From: Paragorgia papillata
Lineage: Eukaryota > Cnidaria > Anthozoa > Scleralcyonacea > Coralliidae
Direction: 5' to 3'
Length of the DNA stretch: 64,000 bases
Assembly (NCBI GenBank): GCA_035771165.1
Contig: JAWNZC010000285.1
Location: 2,098,501-2,162,500, forward strand
In this document: positions 32,994 through 45,700 of the stretch, in pieces
How the letters are laid out: each line of letters starts with the position of its first letter
How positions within the stretch are numbered: the first letter of the stretch is position 1
Position numbers and translations under genes: made by a program
The notes under the pieces: model-generated
Seen by the model: the letters and a program-made list of their open reading frames with translations, nothing else
Told to the model about the DNA's origin: nothing
The model's database searches: none

Positions 32994-34256
32994 TTTGAAT
33001 ATAAAATTAGTAGGTGGTGAACTACAGAAATTTTCAATACAGTACTAAAATTTTAAGGAGCCCTTCATGTAATCTGATAAAGTAGCATTTAATTGCCCAT
33101 AAAATCTCTGCAGTTTAGCAACTTTTTTCTTTCTTGTATATTAATACAATCTTATGCTGCAAGAAATTGCTGTAGAAAACCTAAATTGTATTGACTTCAA
33201 AACTATTTTTTTCAATACAGCCTAAAATATTACAGTATTGTAATGGTACGGTATGTCATATGAACTCCAAAAAATGATTACCCTATGAAACATTATCCAT
33301 CAACAGTAATCAGTATCATGGGCAGTTTTTAGTACTACTAGGAAGTCTTGATGTCTTCAGGAGTTTTTAGTATGTTTTACAACAAATTAAACCAAAATCC
33401 AAGCGATCACGGCTTTTTCTTGCAACTAAAAGGTGTTCTCACCCCAAACAGTTGATAAATTGGCCCCTCCAATATAAAACATCTTCAACCACCACTGCTA
33501 AATACTTTAAAGTTGATACGTAAAAATGACAAAAAGAAGAACCTCTCACTCTATCATATAAATAGGATTGGAATATTTTTGCCATACTTATAATTATCAC
33601 TATTTCAGCCTCAAACTCTTCTGTCAAATGAAAATTCACCATTGCTACAAAATATCTTGTCAGCCATTCCATTGTGACTCGTGTGACAAAGTCACAAAAT
33701 TTTAAGGTTAAAAAGGGGTTTTTCCTGCCACTTTTAATTTGGCACAAAGCAAGCTTGCTTTAGATAAGGAAGGCCTGGGGAGACAATTTAAGCAATATAT
33801 TTAATTCCTAGAAATTTATATTTTAAGCCTTCGATTTACCGGTAATGACTTAAGGCCATCTGACTTGCATGACGCCAGAAATGAGAAAGTTTCAATCACT
33901 GGCATTCTTATTTATTTTCCTGCCAAAATATTAATTATATTTAATTTTAACTTTTGTAAGACATGTAGTTAGACAAGATACTGTACAATGACACTCCAGT
34001 GAAGTTTGAGCAAAAACATTTGTAGCCAACAAAATGTTGCAAGTTTAATGTGACTCGCGTGACATAAAAATGTGACTCGTGTGACGAGTGACGAATAACA
34101 TAACAAAAAGTCAGTTTAGATAACAAAAAGTCAATGGTTTTGTTTTCTCATTGTTTATTGGAGCCATTAATGCCATTTGCAATAATAATTTAGAAGAAGA
34201 TGGACAACTGGAAGCATATTTTTGTATCTGCGCAGCAGATATATTGCTATCGTGTT
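32994..34256. other. Non-coding; recurrent GTGACTCGTGTGAC motif
   Basis: No gene recognised. GTGACTCGTGTGAC or a one-base variant occurs at 33676, 34050 and 34073, and again near 36021-36040 and 36200. Confidence 0.5.
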
Positions 34257-34257
34257 G

Positions 34258-34258
34258 T

Positions 34259-34293
<35 letters not shown>
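34258..34293 (+). repeat. (GT)n microsatellite
   Basis: GTGTATGTGTGTGT... tract of about 36 bp. Confidence 0.95.
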
Positions 34294-34296
<3 letters not shown>

Positions 34297-34504
34297 ACTT
34301 TTTGTGTAGCTGTAAACAATGCGCGACAAGTGAATCGGGCATGATCGGGGACAATCGAAGCTCAGAATTTTTTGGCGTCAACCTACGAGCTGTCAGATTG
34401 AACGATGGAAACAAGTATTTTTAATCCGATCGTGTTTACAAATATTTCGTTCGCCATATCAAGTCCTCCGAAGCGACAAAGTTTTGGATTAAAATACACG
34501 ATTT

Positions 34505-35470
34505 TCAGGGTTCTATTCTATACGATTGTTTCAAATTCACATATCTTGTACATAATTTAACGTTCTATCTAACTGTACGAGTTTCGTTAATGGCACAAAC
34601 CTACAGACGATTCAGGGATACTTTAAAATGATTGCGTTTGACCGTACGCCAAGTGATGCATAATAATGCAATTTGATATTTGCGCTCATCTCAGTTCAAA
34701 TAGATTTTTTTCCGTTGCTATTCTATACGATTTGTTCTAATTCACATACGTTGTACAGAATTTAACGCTCTATCTAACCGTGCAAGTTTCCCAAATGGCA
34801 CAAACCTACAGACGATTCAGAGATATACTTTATATATGACCGCGTTTGACCGTACGCCAAGCAAATAGCGTAATAATGCAATTTGATATTTGCGCTCATG
34901 TCTGTTCAAATAGCCTTTTCTCCGTTGCTATTCTATATCATGTTTTCTAATTCACATATGTTGTATAGAATTTAACGCTCTATCTAACTGTAGAAGTTTC
35001 GTGAATGGCACAAACCTACAGACGATTCAGGGGTATACTTTAAACACGAGGTATCCGGTGGCTCAACTGCAATGAAGATATATCCCAAATTCCCAATACG
35101 GCTGCTAGCCGTTAAATTCTATATTTCCGACAAAGTTTTTGACTAAAACACTATGCTTTTTCAGGGTTCTATTCTATACGATTTTTTTTAATTCACATAT
35201 GTTGTAGAGTGTTTAACGCTCTATCTAACTGTACAAGTTTCGTGAATGGCACAAACCTACAGACGATTCAGGGATACTTTAAATATGACTGATTGCGTTT
35301 GACCCGATAATTTCCATTTGATATTTGGCGCTCATCTCAGTTCAAATAGATTTTTCTCCGTTGCTATTCTATTTTTTCTAATTCATATTTGTTGTCCAGA
35401 ATTAACGCTCTATCTAACGGTATAAGTTTCCAAAATGGCACAAACCTACTGTACAGACGATTCAGGGGTC
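34505..35470 (+). repeat. Satellite, about 200-240-bp unit, five copies
   Basis: Each unit contains TTCTATTCTATACGAT, a TTTAACGCTCTATCTAAC box and GGCACAAACCTACAGACGAT. Copies start near 34508, 34717, 34925, 35163 and 35360. Unit length varies by internal indels. Non-coding. Confidence 0.9.
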
Positions 35471-35684
35471 TTTAGACCCGCGGTGTCCGGCTCAACAGCC
35501 GTATTGGCATATACCTTCATGCAGTTATGCACTAAAACATTTCGGAGACAGGGGATATTGCTGATAAAACTGGTAAGTATTTTTAACGTGACTTATAGTA
35601 AACTTGTGAGTGTGATCTACCACAGTTTTTGTGAGTCATGATAAAAAATTATTTTGGTCAGAGAACGTGTACTTTCTCTTTAAT

Positions 35685-35775
35685 TATCTTATAAGATCTC
35701 GCTAAAATCTTATAAGATCTACGTGTAAAAATCTTATAAGATTTTTCTTAAGATCTTACAAGATTCTCACAGTGG
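35685..35775. repeat. Cluster of short palindromes (ATCTTATAAGAT)
   Basis: Four to five near-copies of TTATAAGATC and its inverse within 90 bp, able to pair with each other in several registers. Confidence 0.75.
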
Positions 35776-36780
35776 TGGGTTTGGCGCAGATACATGTACG
35801 CATAGCGGACCTTTTGTTAGAAATGCCACAGTGCCCCAAGATCACTAGTGATATGAGAATTTGTATAAAATGGCTTTTAATAGTGTTAAAGCAGCCAAAT
35901 CAATATTTTAAGAATATAATTTGAATTAAATATGTCTATTTAACATTCTGTGTTGATTTGTTCCTTGATCCACTCCATTTGACTGATATGAACGTCTCAA
36001 CGGCTTTGAATTCAATTCCTGTGACTCGCGTGATGTGACTCGTGTGATGAACTTCAGAATGATTTTTCTCTGAAACTACTGAAAGTATTTTCCTAGATTT
36101 GGGGGTATTGGTTCATTAACTAAGAGCACCAAGTTGTGATAAGCTTAAAGAAGTTGTTCAAATTGACAGAAAATGAGAATACTTTATGTGAAAATATTGT
36201 GACTCACGTGACACTAAAATGAGGGTGTTTTCAATGTGGGCTAACACATAGCCAATACCTCATTTTGAAATTTACAGTAGAATTTGAAATAAGTTATTGA
36301 ATAGTTGAATGCAAGTTGAATACATAAAATAATGAAGTAATATAGTTTTGATACAAGAAATAGGACACTTTTCTTAAAAAGTAACAATATTTGTTCTAAT
36401 CGATGCATAATAATCTATGTTCTTATTTCTGTTTCCACAATTCCCATGGGTAATTGTGGTAACTTTTTTCTCACATTTCAAAAGGAAATATATGGTATAA
36501 TTTGTAGGTGTTATTATGTTAATTTTATTTTTTTTCAACAATGTGTCATTTCTGTAGAATGGCTGTTGTTGGAGAAATGTTGAAAATGCAGAGAAAACCA
36601 GTAATAGCCACTGTTTTGCACACGTCCAGCCTGGGAATGAGTTGTCACCAGCACATGACAACACAATTTTAACACGCTTTGGTTTGGTTTAATAACTTGA
36701 TTGCCTATAGCAACCTGTGGTCAAAGAGATTGAAATGCCCAATTGAACATGACTACCATGATGTAGTGTTGATTTTTACA
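35776..36780. other. Non-coding, no gene recognised
   Basis: AT-rich, with further GTGACTCGYGTGA motif copies at about 36021-36040 and 36200. Nothing else recognisable. Confidence 0.5.
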
Positions 36781-37000
36781 GAGGGAGGAAAACCGGAGAA
36801 CCGAGCAAAACACCCTCAAAGCACAGGAGAGATCAACCACAACTCTACTCACACTAGTTCTCAGCTCGACAATAGGGTTATTCCCAAGCAGTCACCCACC
36901 CAAGTACTAACCCTGTCTAACAGGACTGAACTTTTGGTGAGAGGCAGCCCACTAACAGCACATGCCACCCATGCTCCCCCTGGCAGCCAAAATTTGCATG
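36780..37000. repeat. Candidate dispersed repeat (GGAGGAAAACCGGAGAA)
   Basis: The block with GGAGGAAAACCGGAGAACC and downstream GAACTTTTGGTGAGAGGCAG resembles the conserved 'GGGAGGAAACCGGAG' type repeats seen across animal genomes. An open frame crosses it, but composition does not support a gene. Confidence 0.35.
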
Positions 37001-37362
37001 GCACATTTTACAATTCCTCATACCAAATTGCTTTATTTCTACCACTCTGTTTGCACATTTTACAAATCCTTATACCAAATTGCTTTATTTCTACCACTCT
37101 GTTTGCACATTTTACAAATCTTTATACCAAATTGCTTTATTTCTACCACTCTGTTTGCACATTTTACAAATCTTTATACCAAATTGCTTTATTTCTACCA
37201 CTCTGTTTGCACATTTTACAATTCCTCATACCAAATTGCTTTATTTCTACCACTCTGTATGCACATTTTACAATTCCTCATACCAAATTGTTTTATTTCT
37301 ACCACTCTGTTTGCACATTTTACAAATCTTTATACCAAATTGCTTTATTTCTACCACTCTGT
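37001..37362 (+). repeat. 52-bp tandem repeat, seven copies
   Basis: The unit includes CATTTTACAAATCTTTATAC, then CAAATTGCTTTATTTCTACC and ACTCTGTTTG. The unit is 52 bp and stop-free, so all three plus frames stay open; these frames are artefacts of the repeat. Confidence 0.95.
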
Positions 37363-40300
37363 TACATAATTTAAGATGTCTTAAATATCCTCTTAATTAA
37401 AAGCAAAATAATCACACACCCAACAAGTTTCACCTGCACGATTGACCACGCACGCAATTTTCTGAGTTTGAAAGCCCTGCTTATATGGGCAATAATTAGC
37501 AGGCCATACAATGCAGCAGACTCATAGTGAGGTTCTGCTACTAAGTAACACATGTAACAATTAAAACAAAAACATTAAATGTTACAAATCAACAAATAAC
37601 GAATATAATTGCATAATTGCAAGGCAATGCCACAAAGGCATAGCAGAGGTCACTATTTATTGAAAAGTACACAAAATAAATTTCTAAAATTCCAAATTTC
37701 TTTCTAGTTCACCTAGTATGATACAATATTCTCGTGTTTATCCCCGAGCCCGGGCGTAGGGCCGAAGGCCCGGAGCCCGGTGAGGGTGCTACTCTTGACA
37801 TGCGTGGAGTCCACTTTACACACGAGATGAAAAGCTGAAAGTAATTCTGAAACATGTTTATATATACTGTATATATATATCTATATATATGTTATCAAAT
37901 CCACAACTTGCGCAGTTCGGATAGCAGGGTGCTGGTAACTGTTAAATTATTCAAGCTCTACTTAAAATTTAAAAGAGAACAACGAAGAAAAGGATAGTGA
38001 AAGAGTCAACTGAGATGGGCTATTAAAGAAACAAACAGCCGATTTAGTATATCTTGAAGCGAAACCAGAGAACCTGAAGAAACCAAACGCTGTATGATGG
38101 TAAACAAAAACTCGATCTGAATTGCAGTGTTTGTGGTCACTCAGTTGTCTCAAAATCATTTTAAAGTTAACGGTAGGGGATTTGCAATACTTAGTATTAT
38201 AAATAATTATATTTATTTAGTATTTACATATTGTTTAGTATTTATATATTGTGTAAATGCCAAGAACAGTATACTGTCAGTTCCGTATACCATGACCTTG
38301 TCCTTATGTTGTTTTCAAGTTTTCGCTTAACCTAAAACAATATACAGCTTCACATTTTTAGTGCTTTCCCTTTGCTCGTTCAAACCATAAGTCAGCTTAA
38401 CTAAAGCTAACTTAAAACACTACCTGAGGCTAATATGTAGACGTGATGTTTTTCATTGACTTTGCATGTGCAGTTTTATTATTAAAAATACTCATGGGCT
38501 TTGTCGATTTTCTTGGCTATATTTCCAAATTTTTGACTGAAACGTGGTCTGTTTATTAATACTTCTTTTAGGAATCTGATTATACTGATTTGTTTTATCT
38601 CAGACTATTATAAATGTAATTTTTTAATTCTGCCTTTGCAAAACATGTATGTATAGGGAAGCCATTTAAAGGCTTGCTAAAAATAATCCCTTTTGAAACC
38701 TCCTAAAAACAATATTTTTTACAACCAGAATTTAATAATGAAATTGGTATGTTCAACTTCATTAAATCAGTTTTATTCGTCATCTTATCCATAAATTATA
38801 TAATTAACTTGAGGATTATCATTTGTTTTTATATCTGTTTGTTTTTATATAATATAAATTGGCTGTACATGTACCTCAGGAGTGCTTATTTTAATCAGGG
38901 GGTTGGTAGGTGTTTGGTGTTTCAAAAACTAGCATGCAAAAGTGGGCGAGGGGTTGTTGCGTTTATGTATTTCTAGTTTAGTGTTTAACTTGAAGAGTCA
39001 AGAATGCACCAGTGTGTCATTTTTCATCTATCAGCCTCTTTGCCAAACATTTCCACCAAGTAAAATTCTATCAAATCACAAACCGGCCACAATTATAATC
39101 TTAAGTCATTTTTACTGCTATTTGTTAAACTTAAACTGAATATCAAATGACCATGCTAAAAGTTCTCCTGGGGCTGGGTACAAAAATTTGCAAATTTGGC
39201 TCTGACAAGATTGACAAATTTATCCAGGACCAAGATGGCAGCCTTCAATTAGTTACCTCACTGACTCCAAGTACCCCCTCTAGTATTATTTATGATCCCT
39301 ATCATTAATCACCATACCCCCGACAGGATATTTGTATAGGGTGCAGGCAATTGAACATTGGTAAAAGGACCCTCTAGGGAGAGCGTGTGGAACACGAAGC
39401 CGTCGAAGCGAGCGAAGTTGTGGTTTAAAACATGATTAACAATGCAAAATACAGCACTTTGAATACAACAATATACACACAGCAAACCTTTTGTCACATT
39501 GTCATAAAAAAGCAAGAATCATCATTGGATCGTAAATTTACACAATATAAAGTACACCATTCATTGCCTTGGGCATTGGCAAATACGGCTGACAACATAC
39601 ATTTTTCTGTGTCTTAAAATCTTCGTTTAACGTAGTAACGTACCATATTTCAAATCTATATCGATCTATAAGTTTTCTTACCTTAAAAATGGAATCTCTG
39701 CCCAGAAAAATTTCCCCAAATCACTTAACATTCACTGTCGTAGTGTCGTGTGCTCTCGAAGTCAAACGGCTTCCACTTTTGCAGCACAAGATTTCGTGAT
39801 TCCTTCTTATGTTTTCTTTATTTTGAACAAAATTTCCTTCAACAATTTTCAGGATTTCCTTTCGGAATATGGTGTTTAATTGTTTAATATTATAACCGTA
39901 TTTCGAACTATTTGCTATGACTGGCATTGACTGCATATAAGCTTCTTTATACCCAGCATTCACATGGTGCGTAAATTAACCCTGGCCTTGCTTGGGAGTT
40001 GGGTACGAAAATGAGAAAATTCATGCACATGTACAGTATATATCCTCTCATCAAAAAATTCAAGATTATTTATACAATAATTTGAATAGTACGTGCGTTT
40101 TTATTGGTCGATAGCCATGATCTATAAAAGGACAGATGCACAGATTACGTCACTGACGTGGTCTGATTTCTCTAAACCAATCAGAGATCTCACTGCAACA
40201 CCACGAGCCAATGACGTTGCTTGATTTGTATAGATCATGGATCACGTCAGATGAAGTGATTTATCTTTTTCATTGCCCCGAAAATTCGCCGGGAAAATTT

Positions 40301-40384
40301 AATAAGTTTGCTAAAACATAATTTTTCTATTTGTATAAAAATTATTAATTTCTTACTAATAATTACTAATTTTTTATTGTATAA
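37363..40384. other. Non-coding, no gene recognised
   Basis: Includes a short GC-rich island (37742-37790) with GGGCCGAAGGCCC-type palindromes, a TA tract (37858-37890) and an imperfect inverted pair CCATGATCTATA (40107 and 40234). The open frame at 39721-39963 (minus) is stop-free but unrecognised. Confidence 0.4.
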
Positions 40385-40555
40385 AACAAATAGATTCCAT
40401 TTTTTTGTTGTCTGTTCAGTTATAGATGCACAGAGGAGAACATCAGTGACCCACTCGACTGCGTCTCGTGGGCCACTTTTTTGTTCTTACCACGTTGTGA
40501 CGTCATCTGTGCATCTATAACTGAACAGACAACAAAAAAATGGAATCTATTTGTT
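40385..40555. mobile_element. 171-bp hairpin MITE with perfect 50-bp arms
   Basis: Left arm 40385-40434 (from AACAAATAGATTCC to GATGCACAGA) and right arm 40506-40555 are exact reverse complements over 50 bp as read. The 71-bp loop ends in ACGTTGTGACGTCA. Perfect arms imply very recent activity or gene-conversion-like maintenance. No coding. Confidence 0.9.
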
Positions 40556-40959
40556 AAACTGAATTTAGAATTCACGATATTCCTGAATCCTGATTATTAA
40601 AGAAATTGAAGTCCACCCACGCCCACCCTTAAAACCCGACCCACAACCCATTTAATTCAAAAAATAATGTATTATCGCGATACTAACGCATGTTGCGATG
40701 GTATCTGAAAACAACAGCCCTAAATTTCGACAGCCGGTCTTCCGCATGGGGGGAGGGGGAAAGAGTGTGATCCAAACCTCAATACCGCAAAAACATCGTG
40801 AAAACCGCAGTACTATGACGAAAACTAAACGAATTCCGAAACTGCGGGGACAAAACTATGCATCACCAGCCGATACCAGGCCCTTTTACCGCCCTCCCAA
40901 TTTCAAAAAGGTCGTGGCCGGTGGAACGAGGTTGTGATCACTAAAATAGTATTCTTACG

Positions 40960-42060
40960 CATCTAAAATACGATACTACAACTCGTACTTCAATGAGAAT
41001 CGTAAAAATATTAAGAAAGCGTGGAGAGGGGTTAATGACATATTAGGCAAAAACCCGAAATCAACGTTTATTAATCATTAATTATGATAAAAATAGATCG
41101 CCAATTGACGTTATTGGAGGATTGGTGCCAAGCCACAGGGAGGATGCCACCCCCTGATCAGAGGTAACCATGGCAACCCCACCACAGCCCACCTCCAGGC
41201 ACCAGTCACACTGTCAAAGCAGTGGAAATATATATACTTACCCTTGCATTCTATCTGGAGTGGGTGGGTGGGTCACTAAACAGCGCGCGCAAAATCAGTA
41301 CTCAAGCTCAGACCACGCTGACAAGACTTTATAAGTGCTGAGATAATCCCCACATGTTATCATGAGTGACCGCTGAGTAGCATTGTCTCCTGTTTTACCT
41401 TGCCTAAATTACATTTAGCCACATTAATAAAAGTTGTACATCACCACAAGAGATAAGTAATGCACTGAATTCACACTTTACAGATATTGGACATAAATTA
41501 GCCTCTCAAATACCACCATCTAGTAGAGATTTCACAGAATAAATTAATCCTACAGAGCACTCCTTCAATATATCTCAGGTATCAAACGATAAATTCAATG
41601 AACTAATAAATGCAAAAGATTGGGCTCCCATATTGCCTTTTATTATTAATCTTTCAATCAGAACCGGTATTTCCCCCCACGTGATTGGAAGATTGCCAAA
41701 GTGACACCAATATATAAAGATGAAGATAAAGCTAATCCGAATAACTACAGACCAATATATGTTTTACCAGTTATTACTAAACTGATTGAAAGAGTTATTT
41801 TCGATCAATTCTACAGTTATCTGGCAGGGCACAACTTACTTACAAAATCGCAATCTGGATTTAGACCTCAACATTCCACTATGACTGCCTTACTAGATGC
41901 TGTAAATGATTGGCATTTAAATATAGATACAGGCCTTTTAAATGGAATCATCTTTTTGGACCTAAAAAAGGCTTTCAACACCATGGACCATCAAGTTTTA
42001 TTACATAAACCAAAATTATATGGTGTCTGCCCGAATCAACTTTAGTTTGGTTTACTTCCT
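40960..42060 (+). pseudogene. Second CR1-superfamily LINE fragment
   Basis: The linker part reads NIKKAWRGVNDILGKNPKS at about 41000-41065. After an intruding segment (about 41086-41450) the RT domain resumes with a short HFTDIGHKLASQIP piece, an internal deletion, then VTPIYKDEDKANPNNYRPI, SGFRPQHSTM and IIFLDLKKAFNTMDH (to about 42000). It stops before the catalytic FADD box. It is 5'- and 3'-truncated and related to, but distinct from, the 28-32-kb element. Confidence 0.85.
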
Positions 42061-42099
42061 ATTTAAACGAACGTAAGCAAAAGACATTTGCAAACGGTG

Positions 42100-42130
42100 T
42101 CCTGTTATACATATATATATATATATATAC
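42100..42130. repeat. (TA)n tract
   Basis: TATA tract at the truncated end of the LINE fragment. Confidence 0.8.
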
Positions 42131-42214
42131 ACCTAGTTCTTTTGTCACGGACAAAGGTGGCAAAAGATGGGTTTTACATATTCCAAATTATATATAAAAT
42201 TATATAAACATAAT

Positions 42215-42710
42215 GACAAGTTCCACACAGGAGTTATGGGAACTTCTGTAAGTTCCACACATGACGTATGGGAACTTAGTGTGTAAGTTCCACACAGGAG
42301 TTATGGGAACTTCTGTAAGTTCCACACATGACTTATGGGAACTTAGTGTGTAAGTTCCACACAGGGGTTATGGGAACTTCTGTAAGTTCCACACATGACT
42401 TATGGGAACGTAGTGTGTAAGTTCCACCAGGAGTTATGGGAACTTATGTAAGTTGCACACATGAGTTATGGGAACTTATGAAAGTTGCACACATGAGTTA
42501 TGGGAACTTATATAAGTTGCACACATGAGTTATGGGAACTTATGTAAGTTCCACACATGAGTTATGGGAACTTATGTAAGTTCCACACAGGAGTTATGGG
42601 AACTTATGTAAGTTCCACACAGGAGTTATAGGAACTTATGTAAGTTCCACACATGAGTTATGGGAACTTGTGTAAGTTCCACAAAGGGTTATGGGAACTA
42701 GTGGAAGTTT
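42215..42710 (+). repeat. 32-bp tandem repeat (GTTCCACACATGAGTTATGG)
   Basis: About 15-16 units. The first five alternate between two variants (CTTCTGTA and CTTAGTGTG), giving a higher-order dimer; later units are homogenised. Each unit has GTTCC and GGAAC able to pair. Confidence 0.95.
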
Positions 42711-43010
42711 CATGGCCGGCAGCCGTCAAAAGAAACTTATTTATTATCGCTGCTGCAAAATATTAATAGTACCGGTACTGTAGATCCGGGCCAGACTAAA
42801 ATGTAAACCCAAACTAAACCAAGGCATTAATTGGCCGCACGTTTTAAGCTTATTTAGTGCCAAACATCTGCTCTAATTTTTGCGTGATTCATCTACCTTC
42901 TAACCTTTCTGGTGAAATTCACTTGGCATAACATCTACTGCAGAACTAAACATCAATAATATTGCATTCTAGACTTGCATTTCCAGTTCTTCTAGTGTAA
43001 AACCAATAAA

Positions 43011-43025
43011 CCCCCCCCCCCCCCC
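43011..43025 (+). repeat. Poly-C run
   Basis: Fifteen consecutive C, a likely slippage site. Confidence 0.95.
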
Positions 43026-43314
43026 AACAATGGAAAAGTCGGTCCCGAATTGTCGATCCGACTACCTTGACCGTCCGGTGTGATGGTTTTGGGAACTTGA
43101 TCATGAGGAAATGAGTAATAATACCCCCCACTATAGCGTTCAAAGGGATGCCGCCTCATTAAATATTCAACTTATTATTTTATTCATTCTCAGGCATCGT
43201 TTGGGACCTCCAAACCCTAATCTAATTATTTATGCTTAATTATTTCTCAGGCTCCTTTGGGACTCTCTAAAACCCTAACTTTTATCCAACCCCCCAAACC
43301 CTAGCTGTTTACTC

Positions 43315-45385
43315 AACCCCCCGTGTAATACGTCATAACCGATAGCTCTCCGACTAATTTCCGAAGTTACGTCCATTATCAAAAGGCCATCCCACATTCT
43401 TCCTTATAAGTATAGTAATTACCTTTTCATTTATACACTTTACCCCACTGTCAGTCAACACTTGTGGGACACATAGGTACAAAGAGCATGCGTACAGTAA
43501 GCTTTAACGAAATTAGACGTTCTTTACAAGGAGCGAGAGAGAAATTGATAGAAGACATTTTACATTTTTTATCTGAAACCTCAATCTGTGTGAGTATAGA
43601 GAGTTTGGAGCAATCTAAATGTCTGAATTGGCCAGAGATTAACTTGAGGTAGTTCTACTTCATACATATCATGAATATCATATTAAGGTTAGAACCTAAA
43701 TATTCAAACAGAGTAAGTCATCCTAGAATCATTGCTAACTAAACCCTCGTTTATAAAGCAAGTCAAGATATCGTAAGAAGAATTTAAGATATATTTTAGA
43801 TGAGGAATCACTTCGAGAAGTCGAGAAAAAGAACGATTTTAAGTGTCGAAATATGAACTAAAGGCAAAGCGATTTATTACTTTGAAAGCGTTGCTACGCT
43901 TTCTGTTACTAAGTGTGATATTTGTATATTTATCCTCAGTGCACGTGCAGGAGACAAAAGAGAAAACTCATTAGGGGTCATTAAGAGGATTAAGCGCTAG
44001 GCAAGTCTAGGCGAGAAGGTCATTAGCAGTGTTACCATAGCGAAACCGCGTCGCGTCCTTCATTCGTCCCAGGCTCCTTTAGGACCCTCTAGCTGTTACT
44101 CAACCCCCCGTGTAATACGTCATAACCGATAGCTCTCCGACTAATTCCCGAAGATCGTCACCAAAAGATGCTCGACTTATTATAAGTAATAGGAACCAAA
44201 TTTCATTTATGCACTTTACCTTACTGATCGACAGTCAGCAGTTCTGAGTATCATTGCGTGCTAACCCTTGTCTATGAGTGAAGAATTCGTGAGAAGATAG
44301 AATGAGGAATCACTTTAAGCCGTATATAAGAAGAACTTAAGATAGCGTGAGGAATCAATTCGAAAAGCCGTGAGCTAAGGGGTTTGAAACGTATTAACTT
44401 TGGCACATAGCAACGTAAAGCTTGTATGTGAATATTATATTAGATATTTGCTTCGCTTTTGTGGTGTTTATACGTTTAAGAACTGTGCAAAGTTCATCAA
44501 GGTTCGCTTTGGATGATAACTCTTAGCGAGTTGTTAATATAAATATATTTTATTGTCAGAGTCTACTTCGGAATATTACAGAGCTTGCTTAAATAATTCG
44601 ATGCTATGGTTTGGTAGTTTATAAAAAAATCAGACTCCGTACGTGTAGAACACAAAGGAGAAAAGCCATTAGAATCTCATTAAATGTTACTAAAGAGCAA
44701 AACACCACGGATTTGCATATAGGTAGAATATTTAATTGTATTTGGTGGGTTAAAGGAGGATAATAAGGGCATGAGGAAATATTAATGCGTGGGCATGTTC
44801 GGGCGAGAAGGTCATTAGCAGTGTTACCATAGCGAAACCGCGTTGCCGGCTCCGAGCGACTCCGAGCCCTTGGCTCTTGGCTCCGAGCGACTCCGAGCCC
44901 TCCGCTCTTGGCTCCGAGCGACTCCGAGCCCTCGGCTCTTGGCTCCGAGCGACTCCGAGCCCTCGGCTCCGAGCAGCTCCGATTCCCATAGGAGGAGGAG
45001 AAAGAGGAGGAGGAGGAGGAGAAAGAGGAGGAGGAGGAGAAAGAGGAGGAGGAGGAGAAAGAGGAGAAAGAGGAGGAGGAGGAGGAGGAGAAGGAGGAGG
45101 AGGAGGAGGAGAAAGAGGAAGAGGAGGAGGAGAAAGTGAAGGAGAAAGAGGAGGAGGAGGAGGAGGAGGAGGACCCAGTCACCCCTGGAGTAACCCCCAA
45201 ACATCCCTGTGGTACCCACAAACACCCCTGGGGTACCCAGTTACCCCTGGAGTAACCCCCAAACATCCCTGGGGTACCCACAAACACCCCTGGGGTACAC
45301 CCAATAACTCTTAGCGAGTTGTTAATATAAATATATTTTATTGTCGGAGTCTACTTCGGAATATTACAGAGCTTGCTTAAACACG
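43315..45385 (+). repeat. Large repeat, copy 1 (direct)
   Basis: Unique-looking body 43315-44830 matches the reverse complement of 50580-52017 at roughly 75-85% with indels. It is followed by a composite minisatellite (44840-45310) and a second short copy of the 44517-44595 segment at 45303-45382. It contains a direct duplication (CCCGTGTAATACGTCATAAC at 43321 and 44110). I see no conserved coding frame. Confidence 0.8.
44840..45310 (+). repeat. Composite minisatellite: A (CTCCGAGC), B (GGA), C (CCCTGGGGTACCC)
   Basis: Module A: about 31-bp units with GAGCGACTCCGAGCCCT and GGCTCTTGGCTC. Module B: about 170 bp of GGAGGAGAAAGAG. Module C: CCCTGGGGTACCCACAA and CCCTGGAGTAACCCCCA units. The same order recurs at 48540-49000 and, inverted, at 49900-50575. 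Open frames here encode only low-complexity Arg, Ser or Leu runs. Confidence 0.9.
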
Positions 45386-45588
45386 GAACGAGCGCATAAG
45401 TAGCGTCTTAGCCCCTAAGACGCTCGCGTGATTAAAAATCTGATTGGCTCACAAAATAAGCGGGTATTATTTCAGGCTTCCGGTTCATCAAGGTAAAGCC
45501 CGCCAACAAAACAAATTGCGCCGTTTAGTTCGCCATACACAGTCAAGTTTCTTTTACTATTGGTTTGGTTTCGAAATTATTTTATATG

Positions 45589-45615
45589 ATGGTAGAAGAC
45601 GACGCAAATGTCAAG
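45589..45615 (+). CDS. P2X7-like domain gene, candidate exon 1
   Basis: ATG at 45589 opens nine codons (MVEDDANVK) ending at AAG|GTGAGA, a strong donor. Phase 0 joins the exon at 45701. The short acidic N-terminus precedes a basic linker. Confidence 0.45.
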
Positions 45616-45700
45616 GTGAGAATCAATAACTTTTATTATTTTCTACAAATCCTTTACTGTTTACAAATGCACATAACAAAACAAATATATACAATCTTAG

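Noticed and set aside
36962..37400. Long overlapping open frames in three plus frames
   Set aside because: All derive from the stop-free 52-bp tandem repeat.
39721..39963. Minus-strand 80-codon open frame
   Set aside because: Stop-free with plausible composition, but no splice partner, homologue or domain recognised; not enough to call.
43200..43320. AAACCCTAA-like strings resembling telomeric repeats
   Set aside because: Only isolated, non-tandem occurrences.
44619..45314. Ser-, Arg-, Gly- and Leu-rich open frames on both strands
   Set aside because: Translations of GGA/TCC and CTCCGAGC minisatellites, not genes.
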